Source: Lachnospiraceae bacterium UBA4711
Lineage (GTDB): Bacteria > Bacillota > Clostridia > Lachnospirales > Lachnospiraceae
Length of the DNA: 19,960 bases
NCBI GenBank assembly: GCA_002404515.1
Contig: DHJV01000106.1
Location: 1-19,960 of the forward strand
Direction of reading: 5' to 3'
Part shown: positions 8,053-15,366 of the stretch, in pieces
How positions within the stretch are numbered: position 1 is the stretch's first letter
Layout: every line of letters begins with the position of its first letter
Program-made: the position numbers and the translations under genes
The notes under the pieces: generated by a model
Told to the model about the DNA's origin: nothing
Seen by the model: only the letters and a program-made list of their open reading frames with translations
The model's database searches: none

Positions 8053-9153
8053 TTAATATCCATAATACGCATCTAAGCCGTCTGCAAGTCCCTGGATGAT
8101 CTCTTCCTGGTAGTCCTGGTCAATCAGTTTGGATTCTTCGTCGGCATTGCTCAGATATCCAAGTTTGATCAGCGCGACCGGCTTTTCACTCCAGTTAATG
8201 GCTGTCATCTGGTCTGTCTCGTAAATTCCCTGATTCGTACATGCCGTATTATCCAGAACGCCCTGAATCAAGCGCGTTGCCAGACGGTAACTGTCATTGT
8301 ACAAGTCACTGTTAAATTCACTATCCGGTGTCATACACACACCCATCACGCCAGTCAGGGAACTGTTCTCACTGAAATTCATCTGGATACGCACATACAC
8401 GGTTGCCTCTGAATCATTTGCAAGCAATGCACGATCCTTATTCGACAGATTGATCTCATCTGTATCTCTTGTCATCAACACCTGATAGCCTCTGCTTTCC
8501 AGCTCGGTCTTCAACAGATTCGCATAGGTTAAGTTCAATTCACTCTCTTTCGTTCCAAGTGTCGTTCCGACATTTCCGGTAGATGCACCCTGCTTGGTCA
8601 CATCGGTATTCGGTCCAATCTCGACCTGTTCGGCATTCACAACTGCCTGATTGGCTGGATCGAGCATAACGATCTTCTTTACCTTCTCGGCATCGCTCTT
8701 TGTCGCCGTATCCACCGGTGTCTCTTCCTTGGTTGCATCTGACAAGGTTCCAGCTGGCGGTTCTGTCTGAATCACATATTCGGAATACACGTAAAATGTG
8801 CTGCCATCCACAATGACCTTTGTCCACTCTTCATTGTAACCAACACGGTTCAATACTTCACCACCCGGAAGCAGCTTATAAATATCCGCATCCGTGGACG
8901 CTGCCACGCGGACATTGATCGTCTCACCTAATGTTTTCACATAATCATTCGTAATATAGTAACCATCCGCATCCATCGGCAGATCTGGTTTCTGCGCCGC
9001 ATCCGCATTCGTTGCAACAACTGCAGGTTCTGCTGTTGTGACCGTCTCCGTTGTTCCATCCTGTTTCTTTCCACAGCCACCGAGCATCATCATACAGGCG
9101 GCACCAATCAGCCAGCCTGCCAGTTTATTTCTTCGGTTTAATTTTTTCTTCAT
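8053..9153 (-). CDS. Lipoprotein with SH3b domain and degenerate Amidase_3 domain (probable pseudoenzyme)
   Basis: A 366-aa exported protein with a basic start, hydrophobic stretch and lipobox LGGC (Cys27), so it is probably anchored to the outer face of the membrane. An SH3b domain spans about 72-130 (INVRVAASTDADIY) and an Amidase_3 (zinc N-acetylmuramoyl-L-alanine amidase) fold spans about 158-366. Amidase_3 enzymes need His in DPGHG, Glu before the NL segment, His in SIHAN and Glu in IExGFxSN. Here these positions read DPANQ (Asn168), KESELNL (Glu203 kept), RIQMN (Gln257) and IKLGYLSN (Lys330). Two zinc ligands and the catalytic Glu are therefore replaced without any frameshift, and the fold appears intact. 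A binding or regulatory role is more likely than catalysis. It is the first gene of a pair with the DegV gene that follows. GGGAG lies nine bases before the ATG. Confidence 0.85.
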   Translation of the reverse strand: MKKKLNRRNKLAGWLIGAACMMMLGGCGKKQDGTTETVTTAEPAVVATNADAAQKPDLPMDADGYYITNDYVKTLGETINVRVAASTDADIYKLLPGGEVLNRVGYNEEWTKVIVDGSTFYVYSEYVIQTEPPAGTLSDATKEETPVDTATKSDAEKVKKIVMLDPANQAVVNAEQVEIGPNTDVTKQGASTGNVGTTLGTKESELNLTYANLLKTELESRGYQVLMTRDTDEINLSNKDRALLANDSEATVYVRIQMNFSENSSLTGVMGVCMTPDSEFNSDLYNDSYRLATRLIQGVLDNTACTNQGIYETDQMTAINWSEKPVALIKLGYLSNADEESKLIDQDYQEEIIQGLADGLDAYYGY

Positions 9154-9199
9154 AGCTTGTTACTCCCATTTTCGTATCTCAATTCATCTGTAAAAAGCG

Positions 9200-9211
9200 T
9201 ATTTATAAATA
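9200..9211. repeat. 12-bp perfect palindrome over the -10 region of the pseudo-amidase gene
   Basis: TATTTATAAATA is perfectly self-complementary and overlaps the candidate -10 box and start region. It could be an operator, but AT-rich palindromes arise by chance, so support is weak. Confidence 0.3.
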
Positions 9212-9237
9212 GTATCATTCCACGCAAAAAAAGACAA
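9209..9237 (-). promoter_or_regulatory. Candidate promoter of the pseudo-amidase/DegV operon
   Basis: On the minus strand TTGTCT (9237-9232) and TACTAT (9214-9209) are 17 bases apart, each matching four of six consensus bases. The -35 box would lie inside the stem of the preceding terminator. Confidence 0.4.
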
Positions 9238-9259
9238 GATGTTTTCCGCATCTTGTCTT
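9225..9259 (-). terminator. Intrinsic terminator of the second DegV gene
   Basis: On the minus strand AAGACAAGATG (9259-9249) pairs perfectly over 11 bases with CATCTTGTCTT (9241-9231) around a 7-base loop, followed by a run of seven T. It lies 22 bases after the DegV stop codon. Confidence 0.9.
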
Positions 9260-9281
9260 TTCCAATCTTTTGAATTTTATT

Positions 9282-10112
9282 TTAGAAACAAACAATCACG
9301 CCGCCACGGCTCTCATACGTGGAACTGATGCCACTTGCATCCAGGATCTTCACATCAGTAAATCCAAACTGTTCCATCAGAATCTTCCGCATATTTTTAC
9401 AGCGTTCCATACTTCCACACTGCGTAATGCGGACTGGTCTGGTTTTATCATAGCCTTCTTTCTCAATATGTGATAACAGCTTATTTAAAGCTTTGTTCAT
9501 GCCGCGCGCCTGATCGAGCTGCTGAATCTCACCATCCACGCCATGCAGCACCGGCTTGATATTTAACATATTGGCTGCCAGTGCCTTTACCTTTGTGATT
9601 CTTCCGTTCTTCCGCATCGTATCGAGGTTATCCAGTACAAAAAGTGTACGAATCTCTCCGACATACTCTTCTGTCTTTTCCACGATTGCCTTGAAGTCAA
9701 GTCCCTGCTCTATATAACTCTCCAGCCGTTCACAGATCAGATGCTGTGCTGCTGCAGCAGATTTCGAATCAAACACATGGATTTTTACATCCGGATGATT
9801 CTCCTGATAGATCTGCTTTGCAAGCATTGCACTATTGTAGGAACCGCTTAATTTGGAAGAAAGTGTCACAACAAATATATTCTCTGCATCCTCAAAATGC
9901 TGCATATAATTTTCCGGTGAAGGGCAGGAAGAACGAGGGCATTCCGGGCATCGGTCTACCATATCCAGATATTTCTCCTGATCAAAGGTATCATCATCAA
10001 TCACATCCGTATCCCCAACTGTGAGAATCAACGGTACCCGGCTGATATATTCTTTTTTCAGATCCTCGGCTGTAAAATCACAACAGCTATCTCCTACAAT
10101 CTTATATTTCAT
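9282..10112 (-). CDS. DegV family fatty acid-binding protein (second copy)
   Basis: A 276-aa DegV protein, divergent from the one at 7163-8035. Family features are VGDSCCDFT (6-14) at the N-terminus, SSCPSPENY (62-69) in place of the more usual TSQ motif, TLSSKLSGSYNSA (83-95), FDSKSAAAAQ and MRKNGRITKVKAL. It carries an unusual cluster of cysteines (DRCPECPRSSC, 53-63, and CC at 10-11), a variant I have seen in clostridial DegV proteins but whose meaning is unknown. Having two FakB-like proteins usually implies separate fatty acid preferences, for example saturated and unsaturated; that is inference here. It is monocistronic, with its own promoter at 10168-10196 and terminator at 9225-9259. 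The ribosome site (AAAGG, eight bases before ATG) is weak. Confidence 0.9.
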   Translation of the reverse strand: MKYKIVGDSCCDFTAEDLKKEYISRVPLILTVGDTDVIDDDTFDQEKYLDMVDRCPECPRSSCPSPENYMQHFEDAENIFVVTLSSKLSGSYNSAMLAKQIYQENHPDVKIHVFDSKSAAAAQHLICERLESYIEQGLDFKAIVEKTEEYVGEIRTLFVLDNLDTMRKNGRITKVKALAANMLNIKPVLHGVDGEIQQLDQARGMNKALNKLLSHIEKEGYDKTRPVRITQCGSMERCKNMRKILMEQFGFTDVKILDASGISSTYESRGGVIVCF

Positions 10113-10167
10113 AGTTTTCGCCTTTCAACTCTTTTAGAACTATTACACGTGGTTTTTAATACTACAT

Positions 10168-10196
10168 ATGATAGCATGTTAAAACACGAATTGCAA
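10168..10196 (-). promoter_or_regulatory. Promoter of the second DegV gene
   Basis: On the minus strand TTGCAA (10196-10191), a 17-base spacer, and TATCAT (10173-10168), with an extended -10 TG one base ahead (TGCTATCAT). The predicted start is near 10161. Confidence 0.65.
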
Positions 10197-10202
10197 CCTA
10201 TT

Positions 10203-10220
10203 CTTATACGAATTCATAAG
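10203..10220. repeat. Near-palindrome between the divergent DegV and DUF368 promoters
   Basis: CTTATACGAATTCATAAG would be a perfect 16-bp palindrome if the AC at 10208-10209 were absent. It lies seven bases upstream of the DegV -35 box. It may be a regulator site, with no further support. Confidence 0.25.
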
Positions 10221-10267
10221 TTTTTCATGATTTATAAATTATTTATCTTTTATTTACCTTTTTCAAA

Positions 10268-10296
10268 TTGTTTTTTTATACCTTTCATAGTATAAT
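10268..10296 (+). promoter_or_regulatory. Promoter of the DUF368 gene
   Basis: TTGTTT (10268-10273), a 17-base spacer, then a perfect TATAAT (10291-10296). Predicted start near 10303, giving a leader of about 45 bases before the GTG start. Confidence 0.78.
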
Positions 10297-10347
10297 TTCA
10301 AAAGTTTGTATTATACATTCAATATAATAGTGAAGGAGTACGAAAAC

Positions 10348-11262
10348 GTGAATTTTTTAGTTGATCTGATCAAAGGTGTTTTTGTCGGTATCGCAAATGT
10401 TATCCCGGGGGTCAGCGGAGGTACAATGGCGGTTTCATTCGGCATCTATGACAAGCTGCTGAATGCAATCTCCGGTCTCTTAAAAAGCTTCAAGAAAAGC
10501 TTTCTTACCTTGCTTCCGATCATGCTCGGAATGGTAATTGGAATTGTTGGTTTTACTTATATTATTCCGTGGCTGCTTGCAAACTTTCCATTTGCAACTT
10601 CCTGTGCATTTACAGGACTGATCATCGGTGGTATTCCAGCGATCTTGCGTTCTTTGAAGGACGGCTGGCAAAGTGAGGAAAAGAAATCTCTGCTTGTGAA
10701 TATTCTTGTATTTTTGATTTTACTTGCCGTTGCAATGGCAATGGTGTTTTTAAACGGGGACAGCGAAAGCGGCATTGCACTTACCGCAAGTGCCGGTATG
10801 ATCGTGAAGATCTTCTTCATGGGTATTATCGCAAGCGCAACTATGGTAATCCCCGGTGTCAGCGGTTCTCTGGTGCTTATGATCCTCGGATATTACTTCG
10901 GTGTTATCAATTCTGTAAAACAGTTTGTAGAAGCACTCCGCACACTGAATCTGCAGGGCATGCTGAATCAGCTTTACATCCTGATTCCTTTTGCAATCGG
11001 CTGTGTACTTGGAATCTTCTTTATCTCCAAGCTCATAAGCTATCTTCTGAAGCATTTTGCATCTGCGACGTTCAGCGGAATCTTCGCACTTGTAGCATCT
11101 TCTCCGATTTCGATCTTCTATAAGGTGAATCAGGAATACAGCATGAAGGGAACTTCCGCCACCTCCATCATCGTCGGTGTGGTTCTGCTGATTGCCTGTG
11201 TGGCATTAACCTTATTCATGGAAAAACTCGGAGCACCGGAATCTACGGTGTCCGAGTCTTAG
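10348..11262 (+). CDS. popT: DUF368 membrane protein, probable polyprenyl-phosphate translocase (PopT family)
   Basis: DUF368 proteins were shown in other bacteria to move undecaprenyl phosphate back across the membrane so that the lipid carrier can be reused for wall and surface polymers (PopT). This 304-aa protein has about eight hydrophobic segments and the two family repeats: VIPGVSGGT (18-26) and VIPGVSGSL (167-175), in matching re-entrant positions of an inverted-repeat fold. The start is taken as GTG at 10348, because GAAGGAG lies nine bases ahead and the product then begins MNFLVDLIKG as in the family. The frame itself runs further upstream to a TTG without a ribosome site, within the predicted leader. 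Its last 20 bases overlap the convergent DUF2156 gene. The symbol is assigned by family only. Confidence 0.88.
   Translation: MNFLVDLIKGVFVGIANVIPGVSGGTMAVSFGIYDKLLNAISGLLKSFKKSFLTLLPIMLGMVIGIVGFTYIIPWLLANFPFATSCAFTGLIIGGIPAILRSLKDGWQSEEKKSLLVNILVFLILLAVAMAMVFLNGDSESGIALTASAGMIVKIFFMGIIASATMVIPGVSGSLVLMILGYYFGVINSVKQFVEALRTLNLQGMLNQLYILIPFAIGCVLGIFFISKLISYLLKHFASATFSGIFALVASSPISIFYKVNQEYSMKGTSATSIIVGVVLLIACVALTLFMEKLGAPESTVSES
11222..11257 (-). terminator. Terminator of the DUF2156 operon, embedded in two overlapping coding ends
   Basis: On the minus strand ACTCGGACACCG (11257-11246) pairs with CGGTGCTCCGAGT (11238-11226) with one bulged base and a 7-base loop, followed by TTTTT. The loop holds the TAG stop of the DUF2156 gene (11243-11245). 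The far arm and T-tract are codons of the DUF368 gene. The plus strand has no T-run after the hairpin, so it should act only on minus-strand transcripts. Confidence 0.75.
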
Positions 11263-12142
11263 TTACAATTCCTTTCTCCACAAAGCTGTCCGGCTGATAG
11301 GACAGCTTTGCCTGGCGAAGTCCCGGGATTCCCATATCTTCTTCCCGGTTTATATAGGTATAGTCCGACAGTTCCCGTCTGACGAATTCCCGATTAATCA
11401 TGGCATACGCACCTTGTACATCTGCGTATGCCTTTTCAAAATGTACGTCAAAGGTGTCTTCCGTCAACCGTTCTCCCAATGTAAATGCAACAACCTTGCC
11501 CCCTGCACGGATCAGTCCGCCGATCATGCCAAACATCTTCCGATGCGCAAGCGCATAGGCAATAACTGCTTTCTCATTTTCCTTATCCCCATCGTGTTCC
11601 GGGTTGTTCTCACGCGCCCATTCTTCTTCTAATTCCAGGCATTCCCTCCAGTTTTTCTCATTGATCCGCTCATACTGATAATCCGGATAATTCTCTAAAA
11701 ACCGGTTGATATGGTTTCGCTTCGCATGCAGCTTCTTGCCTGCAAGTGTCGCAAGCGACTCCTGTCTGTACAGATAATCAGCACTGTCCCTGTCATATTC
11801 AATCTGATACTGTCCCGGATACCAGCGTTCGATCATCTCGAACATTTCCGGCTCCACCATATACATAGCAAATGGCAGATTACTTTCTTCAAAGTAATCT
11901 ACCACTCTGTCAAATGCATCCTTCGGATCGTGTTCTCCAATCGGGAATGTAAACGAAGTTGGTACTCCGTCCTCCACTCTGCAAAATACAAGCATGTCCT
12001 CTAAAATCGTGAATTTCGTCTGATAGAAATCACACCAGAACAAACTGTTTGCAACAGAGAATTCGCATCCCCTGTAATGATTGTACTGTAAATAATGATC
12101 TAATAGTTCTTTGGTCTCAATACTCGGTCTGATAATATCCAT
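11243..12142 (-). CDS. DUF2156 (phosphatidylglycerol lysyltransferase C-domain-like) protein
   Basis: A 299-aa soluble protein with the GNAT/FemX-like fold of the DUF2156 family, related to the catalytic domain of MprF-type aminoacyl-phosphatidylglycerol synthases but without a membrane part. Seen: SLFWCDFYQTKF (33-44), a motif region before the first domain's core; AGKKLHAKRNHINRFLENYP (134-153), the family's basic hallmark; and GGKVVAFTLGERL (214-226) with the following VHFEKAYADVQGAY, typical of the acyl-CoA or aminoacyl-tRNA acceptor fold. True function in this family is not established. It lies 6 bases after the acidic membrane protein gene, with GAAGGAA overlapping that stop, so the two form an operon. 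Its 3' end overlaps the convergent DUF368 gene by 20 bases. Confidence 0.87.
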   Translation of the reverse strand: MDIIRPSIETKELLDHYLQYNHYRGCEFSVANSLFWCDFYQTKFTILEDMLVFCRVEDGVPTSFTFPIGEHDPKDAFDRVVDYFEESNLPFAMYMVEPEMFEMIERWYPGQYQIEYDRDSADYLYRQESLATLAGKKLHAKRNHINRFLENYPDYQYERINEKNWRECLELEEEWARENNPEHDGDKENEKAVIAYALAHRKMFGMIGGLIRAGGKVVAFTLGERLTEDTFDVHFEKAYADVQGAYAMINREFVRRELSDYTYINREEDMGIPGLRQAKLSYQPDSFVEKGIVTKTRTP

Positions 12143-12148
12143 ATTTAT

Positions 12149-13684
12149 CTATTTTCCTTCCAATAATGTATCGACGTCATTTCGTCCGTACGCACATAAT
12201 TGTTTGCGGATTTCCTGAATTGTATACTCATCTGCATGAATTTCTACCTTATCCAGCAAATGATCCACATAGCCGCACCACTTCTCGTAGATACGAACCA
12301 GATCCTGTTCCGTCGGTTCCTTCTTCTTGTGATCGTTTAAGGAAACCGTACCTGACATAATCTCCTTCATCGTGAGTGTCCGTGGCTCAATGCCATATGC
12401 AATATAGCGGATCTCTTCCGTACGAACCAATGCACAATCATACATCTCTACCAGCAGATCCTCGATACAGTCATCTGCAATATTAAAATGATGATAATAT
12501 GCTTCGATTGGGCGGTGCGCCGGACGATCTGCTGCGTCCTCTTTGTTATACCAATAGAAGTCATCGTCGCTTGCAACGTTGGATTTTGCACGTTTATTCT
12601 TCTTAGAACCATAAGAGGAAAGTTCTTCATTGATGCCAAACATCGTCTCGACCGGCACCTTTGCTGCCTTCAGATCTCCCATGATGGCTGCGCCCATCGC
12701 CTCTGCTTCCCGTACAGATGCAGCAAGTGCTTCGTTGCTGATATTGATTTCCGGAATATCCGGTCCAAATGCAGAATCTGTAAAGTCATCATTTACAGCC
12801 TCCGTCTTCGGTTCTGCATCCGTTTCCGGCTGTTTCTTCTGCTTTCTTACATGTTTTTTCTTCTGTTTCTTTGGAGATTCAACCGATGTAACTGCTTCTA
12901 CTGATTCCTCTGCCGCTGTATCTGCTTCTGGCTTCTGTTCTGCCTGAATTTCTGTATTCATCGCTTTCTGATCTTCTACGGCATCTGTGGATGCAGAAGC
13001 TGTATCCTCTGCAGAGTCTGCCACATCCGGCATCTCCGATATTTCTATTGCATCTTTTTTTATTTCCATGATGTCAGCCGCATCTTCTGACACTTCCACA
13101 GATTCCTCTGTCTCTGTTACAATTCCCGGAATGCCTGCATCTGCCTGCATGGTATCCTCCGCCTCCTGTTTTGGATTCCGGCGTTCTTCTTTGACTGCCT
13201 TTGTATCAATCTCCTGTGTCGGTGCATTTGCCTGAACCGGATCGATCTTCAGAGAACCAGGTACATCAAATGCACTGTCAAGCTCTGCATCATACTCGTC
13301 AACTTCTACACTTTCATACTCTTCATAGGAATCATCTGCATCCGCTGTATCGACGTCTTCATAATCGCCGTCCTCTGCATATTCATCCTCGTATTCATCA
13401 TCATAACCAGTGTCTTCTGGTGCAAACGCAGAATCCTCCCCCGGCATATCCAGATTATCTACATAGAAATCATCCGATAACATGGCATCCGCATCATCAA
13501 ATACCGTTTGCCCTTCGTCCGGCTGTTCGGTATCTTCATACTCTGTGCCATCCTCAAACTCATCATCGTCCTCGTCGCGTCGTCTTGATCTGCTTGCGAT
13601 CACAGCAATCGTCGCAATAATCATAATCAGAAATAATGCTAACAATGCGACAAAATATATCATTGAAATCATTGATCGATCCAT
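12149..13684 (-). CDS. Acidic single-pass membrane protein of unknown function
   Basis: A 511-aa protein I do not recognise. It starts MDRSMISMIYFVALL with one membrane helix (about 8-30) and an RSRRR stop-transfer, so the rest is probably cytosolic. Next come a long, very Asp/Glu/Tyr-rich low-complexity stretch (about 35-160), an Ala/Glu/Val-rich region, and a basic patch KKQKKKHVRKQKK. A folded, presumably conserved C-terminal domain of about 139 residues (373-511) has FYWYN, YYHHFNIADDCIEDLL and YEKWCGYVDHLL. The frame extends to a TTG at 13765, but the ATG at 13684 follows a weak GGGA and lies about 50 bases after a good promoter, so I use it. It is operonic with DUF2156. The disordered acidic tether with an end domain suggests a scaffold or recruiter; that is speculation. 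Confidence 0.8.
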   Translation of the reverse strand: MDRSMISMIYFVALLALFLIMIIATIAVIASRSRRRDEDDDEFEDGTEYEDTEQPDEGQTVFDDADAMLSDDFYVDNLDMPGEDSAFAPEDTGYDDEYEDEYAEDGDYEDVDTADADDSYEEYESVEVDEYDAELDSAFDVPGSLKIDPVQANAPTQEIDTKAVKEERRNPKQEAEDTMQADAGIPGIVTETEESVEVSEDAADIMEIKKDAIEISEMPDVADSAEDTASASTDAVEDQKAMNTEIQAEQKPEADTAAEESVEAVTSVESPKKQKKKHVRKQKKQPETDAEPKTEAVNDDFTDSAFGPDIPEINISNEALAASVREAEAMGAAIMGDLKAAKVPVETMFGINEELSSYGSKKNKRAKSNVASDDDFYWYNKEDAADRPAHRPIEAYYHHFNIADDCIEDLLVEMYDCALVRTEEIRYIAYGIEPRTLTMKEIMSGTVSLNDHKKKEPTEQDLVRIYEKWCGYVDHLLDKVEIHADEYTIQEIRKQLCAYGRNDVDTLLEGK

Positions 13685-13743
13685 ATCATTTCCCAGCTTT
13701 CTATAAAAATAACCACTCCCAAAAATGAGAACAATCCTTTTGT

Positions 13744-13772
13744 AGTATACTAAAAATAAATTCAATAATCAA
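13744..13772 (-). promoter_or_regulatory. Promoter of the acidic protein/DUF2156 operon
   Basis: On the minus strand TTGATT (13772-13767), 17 bases, TATACT (13749-13744). Predicted start near 13737. It is divergent from, and only seven bases away from, the -35 box of the gltX promoter. Confidence 0.7.
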
Positions 13773-13782
13773 CAATATGTTG
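13770..13782. repeat. Inverted repeat bridging the two divergent -35 boxes
   Basis: CAACA-ATA-TGTTG has 5-base arms that overlap the -35 boxes of both divergent promoters. A protein bound here could affect both genes, but arms this short may be chance. Confidence 0.3.
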
Positions 13783-13808
13783 TAAAATGATTTTTCCTTT
13801 GTTATAAT
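13780..13808 (+). promoter_or_regulatory. Promoter of gltX
   Basis: TTGTAA (13780-13785), 17 bases, perfect TATAAT (13803-13808). The leader of about 37 bases is too short for a T-box. AGGAGG (13833-13838) is present but sits 13 bases before the ATG, longer than usual. Confidence 0.78.
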
Positions 13809-13851
13809 TTCCTAAGAATTTATCTGTTATACAGGAGGCTATCATATTAAA

Positions 13852-15309
13852 ATGGCAAAGAAGATTAGAACAAGATTTGCACCGAGCCCGACCGGCCGGA
13901 TGCATGTAGGAAATTTGAGAACCGCTTTATACGCATACCTGATTGCAAAGCATGAGGGTGGCGATTTTATTTTGCGTATCGAAGATACGGATCAGGAGCG
14001 TGAGGTGGAAGGTGCTGTCGATATCATCTACCGTACCCTGAAGGAAACAGGACTTGAGCACGACGAAGGTCCGGACAAGGACGGCGGCGTTGGTCCATAT
14101 ATCCAGAGTGAGCGCCAGAAGCAGGGCATCTACCTGGAATACGCGAAGAAACTGATTGACAAGGGCGAAGCTTACTACTGCTTCTGCGATGAGTGCCGTC
14201 TGAAGACACTTGTCACAGAATTCGAGGGAAAGACCATCTCCCGTTACGACAAGCACTGCTTACACCTTTCGAAGGAAGAGGTTGAGGCAAATCTTGCTGC
14301 AGGCAAGCCATATGTTATCCGTCAGAACAACCCGGAAGAGGGCACAACGACATTCTCTGACGAGCTGTACGGCGACATCACGGTTCCGAACATCGAGCTT
14401 GACGATATGATCCTGATCAAGTCCGACGGTTTCCCGACCTACAACTTCGCAAATGTTGTAGACGACCATCTGATGAACATCACACATGTTGTCCGCGGAA
14501 ATGAATATTTATCTTCCTCTCCAAAGTACAACCGTCTCTACGAGGCATTTGGATGGGAGGTTCCAACCTATATCCACTGTCCACTGATCACGAACGAAGA
14601 TCACCAGAAGCTCTCCAAGCGTAGTGGTCACTCATCTTTCGAGGATCTGTTGGAGCAGGGATTCCTGACTGAAGCAATCATCAACTTCGTTGCATTGCTC
14701 GGCTGGAGCCCGGAGGATAACCGTGAGATCTTCTCTTTGCAGGAGCTGGTAGAAGCATTTGACTATCACAATATCTCCAAGTCCCCGGCAGTTCTGGATA
14801 TGACAAAGCTCAAATGGATGAACGGCGAGTACATCAAGGCAATGGACGACGAGAAGTTCTACGAGATGGCACTTCCTTACATCAAAGAAGTCGTTGGCGA
14901 CAAGATGGATGCGAAGAAGATCGCCGCTATGGTAAAGACAAGAATCGAAGTATTCCCGGACATCAAGGATCAGATTGATTTCTTAGCAGCCGTACCGGAA
15001 TACGATATCGCAATGTATACACACAAGAAGATGAAGACAAACGCAGAGAATTCACTGCAGTTATTAAAAGAAGTTCTTCCAGTCCTTGAGGCACAGGAAG
15101 CCTTCGACAATGACAGCTTATTTGCAACGCTCTCTGCGTTCGGTAAAGAGCACGAGTACAAGACTGGATTTGTAATGTGGCCGCTTCGTACAGCTGTATC
15201 CGGCAAGCAGGCAACACCGGGTGGCGCAACCGAGCTTATGAGTATCCTCGGCAAGGACGAGACACTTGCAAGAATCAATGCTGCGATTACGAAGTTAGAA
15301 AATGCATAA
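13852..15309 (+). CDS. gltX: Glutamyl-tRNA synthetase
   Basis: GltX charges tRNA-Glu with glutamate using ATP (class I aminoacyl-tRNA synthetase, cytosol). In organisms lacking GlnRS it also mischarges tRNA-Gln for the GatCAB route. The 485-aa length is normal. Class signatures are clear: HIGH-type HVGN (18-21) in PSPTGRMHVGNLRTALY, and KMSKS-type KLSKR (253-257). A zinc site reads CFC (Cys110, Cys112) and CLH (Cys136, His138), as in the E. coli enzyme. The fold around GGDFILRIEDTDQER (36-50) is the usual glutamate-site region. The start MAKKIRTRFAPSPTG fits the family exactly. It is monocistronic, from the promoter at 13780 to the terminator at 15326. No other gene of tRNA charging is nearby. 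Confidence 0.97.
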   Translation: MAKKIRTRFAPSPTGRMHVGNLRTALYAYLIAKHEGGDFILRIEDTDQEREVEGAVDIIYRTLKETGLEHDEGPDKDGGVGPYIQSERQKQGIYLEYAKKLIDKGEAYYCFCDECRLKTLVTEFEGKTISRYDKHCLHLSKEEVEANLAAGKPYVIRQNNPEEGTTTFSDELYGDITVPNIELDDMILIKSDGFPTYNFANVVDDHLMNITHVVRGNEYLSSSPKYNRLYEAFGWEVPTYIHCPLITNEDHQKLSKRSGHSSFEDLLEQGFLTEAIINFVALLGWSPEDNREIFSLQELVEAFDYHNISKSPAVLDMTKLKWMNGEYIKAMDDEKFYEMALPYIKEVVGDKMDAKKIAAMVKTRIEVFPDIKDQIDFLAAVPEYDIAMYTHKKMKTNAENSLQLLKEVLPVLEAQEAFDNDSLFATLSAFGKEHEYKTGFVMWPLRTAVSGKQATPGGATELMSILGKDETLARINAAITKLENA

Positions 15310-15325
15310 TTTCTTTGACAGACAG

Positions 15326-15364
15326 AAAAACAGGGACTACCTCAAAAGGGTAATCCCTGTTTTT
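15326..15364. terminator. Bidirectional terminator shared by gltX and the peptide/ABC operon
   Basis: AAAAACAGGGA pairs perfectly with TCCCTGTTTTT, with an inner TACC/GGTA stem separated by a single mismatch and a short A-rich loop. T-runs exist on both strands, and the stop codons of the two convergent genes are within about 20 bases on each side. Confidence 0.93.
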
Positions 15365-15366
15365 AT

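Noticed and set aside
8053..9153. Frameshift or pseudogene as explanation for missing amidase residues
   Set aside because: The frame is intact, with signal, lipobox, SH3b and the full fold. The changes are point substitutions next to conserved residues, so a pseudoenzyme is a better reading than a broken gene.
10297..10347. Upstream TTG or GTG starts (10306, 10330) of the DUF368 gene
   Set aside because: Neither has a ribosome site, and 10306 is almost at the predicted RNA start. GTG at 10348 has GAAGGAG nine bases ahead and gives the family N-terminus.
12488..13620. Several plus-strand open frames of 80-140 codons opposite the acidic membrane protein
   Set aside because: They arise from the repetitive Asp/Glu/Ala codons of the minus-strand gene; their products are low-complexity Ser/Ala/Cys or His/Pro-rich sequences without start signals.
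13809..13851. T-box leader before gltX
   Set aside because: The predicted leader is under 45 bases with no stem I structure, no T-box sequence and no terminator; it is an ordinary short leader.
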